Of a DNA stretch of 10,983 nucleotides, positions 1-5,891 are shown one piece after another. The DNA is from CAYOKT01 sp964404605 (GTDB lineage: Bacteria > Electryoneota > Electryoneia > Electryoneales > Electryoneaceae): positions 1-10,983 of the forward strand of contig CAYOKT010000096.1 in NCBI GenBank assembly GCA_964404605.1, read 5' to 3'. The position numbers and the translations under genes were made by a program. Position 1 is the first letter of the stretch, and each line of letters opens with the position of its first letter. The notes beneath the pieces are model-generated. The model worked only from the letters and a program-made list of their open reading frames with translations, made no database searches and was not told the origin of the DNA.

Positions 1-1661
1 ACCGCCTTCGCGGTCGCCTCGCCGGACGGGCCGGCGACACGCACCCAGTAGACGCCGCTGGGCAGGCCCTGGGGGGTCCAGCTCAGGCGCCGGATTCCCG
101 CCGTGAGGTCGCGGTACTCCCTCCGGTCCACCTGTCGGCCGATCACATTGAACCAGGTGGCGATGATATCGCCCGGTTGCGGCAGGGCCACACGGACATC
201 AACGGTGGAGTTGAACGGGTTCGGGTACAGCCCGACAATCTCGAACGTCTCCGGGAGCGAGCTCTCCGCGCCCTCGCCGACGCCCGACCGGTCGACGGTC
301 ACCGTCCCCTCCGAGTACACCTGCTGCAAGGGGTAGCTGTAATCGAAGAGAAGGGCGTAGAGGTAGTATTCGCCCTCCGGCAGGTTCGAGGTGTCCCAGA
401 GGAAGCTTTCCTGTTCGTTGGTGACCGGCAGACTCTGCGCGTAGCTGATCGCGGGACCATCGAACCCTACATTGTCGGGATCGAAGAAGAAGCTGACGAT
501 AGCCCCCTCGCCGAGCGGGAAATTCTCCGCGAGATACACCACCCGCACCGAGTCGTTCACCGTGATCCCATCCGGTCCCGGGACGATGAACTCGATCGTC
601 GGCGGAGTGTTCGGCTCCCCGACCCGCATCGTGATCTCATACTCGTTGTTCGCTTCGGAGGCCTCGGGTTGTTCCTGGAGGGCGTCGAGCGTCATGTGGA
701 AGGTCACATTCCCCGTGTCCAGAAACGTGACCACGGTTTCGAACGCGGGTTCATGAAAGTAGCCGAACTCGTCCGCTTCCCACATCCCCTCGAGCGTATC
801 GATGGGCACGCCGTCGATTGTCAGCGTATGGCTGGCCTGCAGGCTGCCTCCGGGGCCATGGAGGACGAAATTGGTGCGCACGCGGTACGGCGTGTTGGTC
901 GCCAGTTCCTCCGTCCGCGTACTGTCATCCGCCGTTTCGAAGACGAGGGGGAACGCCTCGAAATCATACTGGCCGTCATCGTATCCGATGACGATATCAT
1001 CGACGAATACGCCGCGGCCACGCAGGTCATCACTATCCGACTGGAAGACGAGAGCGAGGTAGATGCCGCTGCGCCCGAGGTAGCTCAGCGTGTCCCCGGC
1101 GGAATCCAGTTCCGCGAGGTTGAAGGGGGTATAGACCCATCGCGCCTGGGTGTCGCCATCGATCTCCTCGTGGCCGATGCACCACAGGTTGATATTGCCG
1201 GGGAGTGGATTCAGGTTGGTGAAGGCGAGGTAGAAGTCATCCCCGGCCCCGGTGAAATTCGCCTCGAAATCCGCCCAGAGATAGATATATCCCCTCGCGG
1301 TGACGGCGTCGGAGAGATCGAACGGCCCCCAGACCGCCCAACTATCCTGGTTGGGACGATACTCATCCGTGCCGGGAACGAGGTCATTGGGAATACCCGA
1401 CGCCCAGAGAGAGCGATAATCCAGCGGGCCGGTGTAGTGGAAAACCGTGGAGTCCTCGACTCCCCAGGTGCGGTTGGGGGGACCGATCAGCCATTGGCGG
1501 CTGTTCCGCATCCAGGGCCAGGTGTCGCTGTCGCGCTCGAAGTCTTCATGAAGGATGGATTGCCAGACACCCGCGGCGGGCGCAGCAAGAATCAACGCAA
1601 GGAGCGCCACAAACACGGCTCTCGCCGCGCTCCCTGCCAGTAAATCGTGCTTCCCCTTCAT
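1..1661 (-). CDS. Secreted multidomain protein with FlgD-like/type IX sorting C-terminal domain (3' end cut by window edge)
   Basis: This reading frame is open from an ATG at 1661 to the left window edge, giving 553 codons with no stop. A GGAG lies 7 bases upstream of the ATG. Residues 1-30 look like a signal peptide: basic start, then a hydrophobic run ending in AAPAA. Residues about 38-228 resemble a jellyroll adhesion domain of the MAM/choice-of-anchor type, opening with EDFERDSDTWPW and closing with FVDDIVIGYDDG. Residues about 255-348 resemble a CARDB-like beta domain and about 352-458 an Ig/FN3-like domain. From about 470 there is a FlgD-like Ig or type IX sorting domain, with YPNPFNSTVDV, VIGRQV and LPSGVYWVRVAG. 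Only the last few residues should be missing. It starts 82 bases after the next gene upstream, which ends in the same kind of domain. It is probably exported and anchored or released at the surface. I infer no enzymatic activity; adhesion or binding is a guess from domain type. Confidence 0.85.
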   Translation of the reverse strand, partial: MKGKHDLLAGSAARAVFVALLALILAAPAAGVWQSILHEDFERDSDTWPWMRNSRQWLIGPPNRTWGVEDSTVFHYTGPLDYRSLWASGIPNDLVPGTDEYRPNQDSWAVWGPFDLSDAVTARGYIYLWADFEANFTGAGDDFYLAFTNLNPLPGNINLWCIGHEEIDGDTQARWVYTPFNLAELDSAGDTLSYLGRSGIYLALVFQSDSDDLRGRGVFVDDIVIGYDDGQYDFEAFPLVFETADDSTRTEELATNTPYRVRTNFVLHGPGGSLQASHTLTIDGVPIDTLEGMWEADEFGYFHEPAFETVVTFLDTGNVTFHMTLDALQEQPEASEANNEYEITMRVGEPNTPPTIEFIVPGPDGITVNDSVRVVYLAENFPLGEGAIVSFFFDPDNVGFDGPAISYAQSLPVTNEQESFLWDTSNLPEGEYYLYALLFDYSYPLQQVYSEGTVTVDRSGVGEGAESSLPETFEIVGLYPNPFNSTVDVRVALPQPGDIIATWFNVIGRQVDRREYRDLTAGIRRLSWTPQGLPSGVYWVRVAGPSGEATAKA

Positions 1662-1743
1662 CAGAGTACTCCATGCTGGGACCGGGAAAAGCCACCCGGA
1701 CATGTTGGCAGCGGGGATGTACCCCAAACCTACGGTAATAAGG

Positions 1744-3807
1744 TCACTTGAGCAAGGTCACGCGCCTCGCTGCGAGAATCTTCTCGTTTCCCAGTTGCGC
1801 TTCAAGATGCAGGAGGTAAACACCGCTCGCGGCACCAGTTGCATTCCACTGGACCCTGTGCCGTCCGGCGCGGAGCGGTGCATCCAGGAGACGGGCCACC
1901 CTCCGGCCGAGCAGGTCGTACACGGTCAGCCGCACGCGGGCGGGCGCGGCGAGCAGCACGGTCACGCTGGTCGTCCCGTTGAAGGGATTGGGCACAGCGG
2001 ACCGCAGGACGACCGGCGAGGTGGGAAGGGAAGGAACCGCCGCCCCCTCCACCGCCGTGCCGCTGAACAGGTAGGCCAGGCCCCTCTCGAGGACCAATGC
2101 GCGCAGGGAGTCGCCCGCGACCGCGGCGAGAGGGAAGCCGAAGAGCAGGCTTCTCGTTCCCCCGTCCTCCCGGCGAACCGCCGCCGGCTGGAAACCATCA
2201 TAGCGCAGCGAGGTCACCCCGCCGCCGTCCGGCGCGAACGTGGTCGGGAGACCGGGCAGCGGGCTTCCTTCGCCGGACTCGAGCTGAAAGAGCAGCCCCG
2301 CACCCACCGTGTCGCCCTCCACCCCCTCCACCCATTCCGGCACCGGCAGCACCGCCGGCAGAGTCGCCCCCAGCCGGGCGAGGAGTTCCGTGCCCGCCAG
2401 CTCCAGGGCCGCGTGCGCCCCGGCGACCCACAGCCGGCCGCCGCGGGTCGCATAGTCCAACAGGGCGGCCTGCTGCCCGGGGCCAAGGGCTCCGGCCCGG
2501 TCCACCGTCCAGAGAACCGCGGGGATCGCCAGCTCATCGGCGCGCTGAAGGTCGAGGCCGTACTCCCCCAGGTTCCAGAGTCCCCAGGAGAGGGAGAGTG
2601 TCGCGCCCGCGCTCGCCAGGGCCGTCCGGTAACGGTCGAGCATGGTCCCAACCGTGTCGCCGGCGAACACGAGAACCTCCGGCGCGGTCAGGACGAACAG
2701 GGAGAGGCTGTCCACCCTCTCCCCTCCCTGTTGCGAGGTCAACTGGAGCAGCAGCCGGCCCTCGGCGCCCCGCGCATCGCCGGGTATGACCTCAATTTCG
2801 GCAATCGTCTCCCCGCCGGGCTGAAGGCTGAACAGGACCGTGTCTCCCTGCCGCACCCCCCCGGGCACATCGACCTCGCTCGCCCAGCCGCCCGGAAAGT
2901 CCTCCTGCCACGCGAGTGTGTATTGATCCGGGAAATACCCCGTGTTCCGCACTCGCAGCGAGCAGAGCGCCGGCGAGCCCGGTTGGACAAGCGAGGCGGG
3001 ACTGCCGGATTCCACGGCCCGGCCATAAGCCGGTGTGACACCCGATGATGCGGCCTGGAGCACTTCGAGAGTTCCCTCCCGCTGGACGAACGCCATGGCC
3101 CGCAACCCCGCGACCGGCTCCCCCTCCGGTGCCGGAAGATGGTAGCTGAAGGCCAGGCTGTCATCCGGCGGCATCGTGACCGCATCCCCGGCGGCGCCGG
3201 GGAGCATCGCGAGGAGATCATCGACCCACACCTCCTGGCCCGAGGGGGCATCGTAGACGCTTCGCGCGGCGACGAGCGCGGTGCGCAGCCTCGTGTCCCC
3301 GGTGATCGCCTCCCACCCCGAGTGCAGGTGGAGATCGAGGAACAGGGAATCACCCTCCTGGTGGGCTTCGATGTCGATGGAGAGCGGGCTCTCCTCTTGG
3401 ATTCGAGCCCGGAACGCCGCCTCCAACGCTGCGCCGTCGCCCGGGTCGTCCACGGCGGTTCCATCGACGAACACGGCGGGCAGGGAATCGATCGCATACG
3501 CCTGCCCGCGCTGGGTGTTGACAACGGGGTTGAGCAGGTACCAGGGGTCGCTGTCGCCCGGCCAGCCGAGATGATAGGCGACCACCGCGACCTGCGACCG
3601 GTGCTCCTCGACGAAGGAACGGAACACCGGGGCGGAGACCGAGCAGGAGGTGCAACTCGTGTTGGTGAAGAGCTCCACGAGAACCCGGCGGGGAAAGGCT
3701 TCCAGTGATGAGGTCCAGAGGGTGAGTGCAAGGAGTACGCAGACGGGGAGAAGACCTCTTCTTCCCCGGACCCCGGCTCTCGTTTGCACTGAGAAGGACG
3801 ATCGCAT
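1744..3807 (-). CDS. Exported protein: N-terminal thioredoxin-like CxxC domain, middle amidotransferase-like domain, C-terminal FlgD-like sorting domain
   Basis: I chose the ATG at 3807 (687 residues) because it opens directly onto a signal peptide: basic MRSSFSVQTRAGVRGRR, hydrophobic LLPVCVLLALTL, likely cleavage near SLEA-F37/38. The frame stays open to an ATG at 3927, but the extra 40 residues are charged and do not look like an export signal. No strong Shine-Dalgarno is visible at either. The mature N-terminus reads VLVELFTNTSCTSCSVSAPVF, with C52 and C55 as a CxxC, and later SLPAVFVDG where thioredoxin folds carry the cis-proline. This resembles Omp28-like and related periplasmic thioredoxin-fold proteins. 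The middle, around VLVFAGDTVGTMLDRYRTAL to the GGRLWVAGAH stretch, resembles a class I amidotransferase-like flavodoxin fold without an obvious catalytic triad. The last 83 residues (VPNPFNGTTSV, YDLLGRRVARL, ASGVYLLHLEA) are a FlgD-like/type IX sorting domain. Redox function is plausible but not shown. Confidence 0.85.
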   Translation of the reverse strand: MRSSFSVQTRAGVRGRRGLLPVCVLLALTLWTSSLEAFPRRVLVELFTNTSCTSCSVSAPVFRSFVEEHRSQVAVVAYHLGWPGDSDPWYLLNPVVNTQRGQAYAIDSLPAVFVDGTAVDDPGDGAALEAAFRARIQEESPLSIDIEAHQEGDSLFLDLHLHSGWEAITGDTRLRTALVAARSVYDAPSGQEVWVDDLLAMLPGAAGDAVTMPPDDSLAFSYHLPAPEGEPVAGLRAMAFVQREGTLEVLQAASSGVTPAYGRAVESGSPASLVQPGSPALCSLRVRNTGYFPDQYTLAWQEDFPGGWASEVDVPGGVRQGDTVLFSLQPGGETIAEIEVIPGDARGAEGRLLLQLTSQQGGERVDSLSLFVLTAPEVLVFAGDTVGTMLDRYRTALASAGATLSLSWGLWNLGEYGLDLQRADELAIPAVLWTVDRAGALGPGQQAALLDYATRGGRLWVAGAHAALELAGTELLARLGATLPAVLPVPEWVEGVEGDTVGAGLLFQLESGEGSPLPGLPTTFAPDGGGVTSLRYDGFQPAAVRREDGGTRSLLFGFPLAAVAGDSLRALVLERGLAYLFSGTAVEGAAVPSLPTSPVVLRSAVPNPFNGTTSVTVLLAAPARVRLTVYDLLGRRVARLLDAPLRAGRHRVQWNATGAASGVYLLHLEAQLGNEKILAARRVTLLK

Positions 3808-3985
3808 CGTACAGCGAAAGTACCCCGGAGCCTCCCGCCCGGACAACTCATCCGGCCCCTCTTCATCCCTGTCCTCGGACGGGATCATGGCGAGAGACCC
3901 GTTTCCCGGCCGGCGAAGCATGCGCATCCGCCCGCCCGGAAAACGAATCCCGAACGGAATGGTCCTGCTGGGGGGCGGGAACGAT

Positions 3986-4894
3986 TCAGACGATCACCGA
4001 GGTCTCGTGCGCCACGGTGAGGAGGAACATCCACCAGGAGCGCCAGGGGATGAAGGGTTCCGCGAGGCGTTCGACGGTGGTCACATCCGGAATGTCGGGC
4101 AGCTTGTAGAACCGCTTGACCGCGAGGAACAGACGGTCGTCCTCGAAGAGGACATCCTGGAAGCCGTAAGCGCGCAGCAGCAGGTGCTCCGCGACCCTCC
4201 GCCCGATGCCGGGCAGGGTTTCAAGGATTCTCCGCGCCTTCATGGGATCGGCGAAGGTCTGGAGATGATCCAGCAGGTCCGGCTCGCCGACGAGGGCCGA
4301 GCAGAGCCGCTTGATGCGGGCGACCTTGCGCTCCGGGACCCCCGCCACCTCGAGCAGGCGGTCGGAGACGGCGAGCAGGGTCCACTTCCCCGGGAACGCC
4401 GGCTCGGCATGGGGCCGGTCGGCCGGGACGATGCCGCAGACCTCGCGCACATTGGCCGCGAGCTGCGCCGCCTCCTCGCCGGGCAGGCGAAGCGCGAGCA
4501 GCGTCCGCACAGCACCCTCGAACGGAGTGGGGTACAACACCGGGCGGAGATCGGGATACAAGGCGAGGATCAGGCGAAGGTGAGGGTCCTCCTCCGCCTT
4601 CTCGAAGAAACCGGTCGGGTTCAGCCCGAGGGAGAACATCCGGATCAGGCGGCCGACGACCAGGTCCGCGACCGTGTCATCGACGAGCTTCCCGAGGAGG
4701 CGGACATCGAGCGGGCCGCCGGGTTCCTCCTGGCGGACGATCACCTCGACAGCGCCGCCGGGCACCTCGAAACTGGCCGTGTAGCGCACGGTACGGGCGG
4801 GATTCCGCTTCGGCGCCTCGTACCGTTGCAGCACGTTCAGCGCCGTGCCCAGCCGGAAGGGCCCCTGCACCGGAATGACGTGCCGTATCTCCAC
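3986..4894 (-). CDS. HhH-GPD superfamily DNA glycosylase, AlkA-like (DNA-3-methyladenine glycosylase II type)
   Basis: The protein probably excises alkylated bases from DNA as the first step of base-excision repair. The helix-hairpin-helix is LETLPGIGRRVAEHLLLRAYG (LPGIG at residues 227-231 from the chosen start). It is followed by DVLFEDDRLF, whose second Asp of the DD pair (residue 253) sits where AlkA has its catalytic aspartate (PDD of AlkA, Asp238). There is no lysine at the usual Ogg1/Nth position, so a monofunctional glycosylase is more likely. The N-terminal part (VEIRHVIPVQGPFRLGTALNVLQRYE) fits the AlkA N-terminal beta domain. I chose GTG at 4894 (302 residues, the usual family size) because homology-like sequence begins there. 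The frame stays open upstream to a TTG at 5095, but that extension runs through a strong GC hairpin (5017-5042) and is low-complexity. Substrate specificity cannot be read from sequence; a divergent 8-oxoguanine glycosylase is the main alternative. Confidence 0.85.
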   Translation of the reverse strand: MEIRHVIPVQGPFRLGTALNVLQRYEAPKRNPARTVRYTASFEVPGGAVEVIVRQEEPGGPLDVRLLGKLVDDTVADLVVGRLIRMFSLGLNPTGFFEKAEEDPHLRLILALYPDLRPVLYPTPFEGAVRTLLALRLPGEEAAQLAANVREVCGIVPADRPHAEPAFPGKWTLLAVSDRLLEVAGVPERKVARIKRLCSALVGEPDLLDHLQTFADPMKARRILETLPGIGRRVAEHLLLRAYGFQDVLFEDDRLFLAVKRFYKLPDIPDVTTVERLAEPFIPWRSWWMFLLTVAHETSVIV

Positions 4895-5016
4895 CTCGAC
4901 CCCGCTCTGCTTTGTGAAAAGGTACTCCCATCGCTCCCGCGAGCGCCAGCGCCCCCCGCCTCCCTCTGACACTTCCGCTCCGATGGCCTCCTCCGCGCAG
5001 ATCGCTGAAGCGAATC

Positions 5017-5042
5017 GGGCGGGGGCCTTGCAGCCCCCGCCC
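5017..5042. terminator. Strong GC hairpin between the beta-rich gene and the glycosylase (possible terminator without U-tract)
   Basis: A perfect 10-bp inverted repeat, 5017-5026 against 5033-5042 (GGGCGGGGGC / GCCCCCGCCC), flanks a six-base loop CTTGCA. There is no T-run on either strand after the stem, so it is not a textbook intrinsic terminator. It lies about 120 bases downstream of the beta-rich gene's stop and upstream of the likely glycosylase start. It could stop or pause minus-strand transcription or protect an mRNA 3' end. A 13-base piece of it recurs at 8177-8189. Confidence 0.5.
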
Positions 5043-5104
5043 TCTCGAACCAACGGCGGTTTATAAAACACCGCGAAATCGATACCACCGATCAAGCGGT
5101 GCAG

Positions 5105-5133
5105 TGATGCATCCTGCTACAGGTCGTGCATCA
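5105..5133. repeat. Nested inverted repeat 33 bases downstream of the beta-rich gene
   Basis: TGATGCA (5105-5111) pairs with TGCATCA (5127-5133), and inside it CCTG (5113-5116) pairs with CAGG (5120-5123) around a CTA loop. The result is a two-tier stem-loop immediately after the stop of the gene ending at 5166. It has no T-tract. It may be part of the 3' untranslated region or a weak terminator; no other role is visible. Confidence 0.35.
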
Positions 5134-5165
5134 GCAGTGCCAGTACCTCGAATGGAGAATGGCTC

Positions 5166-5880
5166 TTACCGCCAACCCGTACGATCGATATAACCAACCC
5201 TCTCACCGCCGATGTAGAAGTCGATCGAAGGACCTTCACCATGTCCCTCGGAGTTGTACACGAAGCCGCTCCCCACGGAAAGATCACTTGATCCGTCGAG
5301 AACGACCTGTTCCTTGTCCACCACGACCTTTCCACTCGCGCGGAGAGCGATAACACCCGCGGTCTCGATACCGGTGGAGAGTTCACCTGCCGATACATTT
5401 TTCACCTTGACAGCGTAATCTTCCGCATCGGCTTCAACTTTAAGCTGGTCTTCGCACCGAACGGCGCCATTGATATAAAGATTGTCCTCGACATTCAATT
5501 CACCCTGAACCCTTGTCGGACGCTCGGGGACCGAGATCTTTGTCTCATCGTTCTGAACGCCGATAATCAGGTTCTCGTTCATGTCCTTGATGGTACCGGG
5601 GGTGTTAATGCCGAAGTTCGAAGCGTTGATCCGGCCGGAAAACGTCGCATGACCGGACACTTTAAAATCATTAATAATCCGGGCCTGATAGTCCATATCC
5701 GCAATCTGAACCTCGCCGTCATGATATCTGATAATGTTATGATCATCGGGTTTTAGAATCCAGTCTGTTATGATAATTCCGACTCCTATCGTCGGCGTTC
5801 CGGCTGACGATCAGCTTCTGGCCGTTCGAATCCATCGTCTGCTCGTACTGCTGTTCTCCTTGATTTCCCCATGAAGCCAT
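5166..5880 (-). pseudogene. Beta-rich protein of unknown function, interrupted by one frameshift near the 5' end
   Basis: The start is ATG at 5880, preceded by GGAGG with a five-base gap. The initial frame reads MASWGNQGEQQYEQTMDSNG, then QKLIV, and on to a TGA at 5743-5745 (45 residues). The neighbouring frame opens just after a TGA at 5811-5813 and runs to 5166. Its first residues read AGTPTIGVGIIITDWILKPD, then DHNIIRYHDGEVQIAD, before the internal ATG at 5696, so coding sequence clearly begins upstream of that ATG. Shifting by one base around 5795-5810 joins both parts into one protein of about 237 residues. The body has alternating hydrophobic, Gly- and Asn-containing segments (VQGELNVEDNLYINGAVRCE) and ends in IDFYIGGERVGYIDRTGWR. 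This resembles repetitive beta-structured or fibre-like proteins, but I recognise no family. No signal peptide is visible. It follows the lipoprotein gene by 11 bases, so it is probably in the same operon. The break may be a real mutation or a sequencing/assembly error. Base composition is less GC-rich than the flanking genes. Confidence 0.7.
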
Positions 5881-5890
5881 GATGTCCTCC
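5881..5890 (-). promoter_or_regulatory. Strong Shine-Dalgarno overlapping the lipoprotein stop region
   Basis: On the minus strand GGAGGACATC directly precedes the ATG at 5880, and the lipoprotein's TGA (5892-5894) lies just before it. The site decides the start of the frameshifted gene at 5880 rather than the internal ATG at 5696, which has no good ribosome-binding site. The close spacing suggests coupled translation with the lipoprotein. Confidence 0.7.
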
Positions 5891-5891
5891 T

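Noticed and set aside
177..3048. Two long plus-strand open frames (177-1643 and 1555-3048)
   Set aside because: Both are antisense to genes with clear signal peptides and FlgD-like domains, and their translations show no recognisable features.
3139..4969. Plus-strand open frames 3139-3708 and 3650-4969
   Set aside because: They mirror the CxxC protein and the glycosylase; sequence is charged low complexity with no ribosome-binding site.
5117..5398. 93-residue minus-strand frame overlapping the end of the beta-rich gene
   Set aside because: The main frame gives a coherent ending (DFYIGGERVGYIDRTGWR). I considered a second frameshift into this frame but saw no need for one.
5795..5813. Programmed +1 ribosomal frameshift
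   Set aside because: There is no slippery codon, in-frame stop or internal Shine-Dalgarno at the junction of the prfB type, so an indel is simpler.
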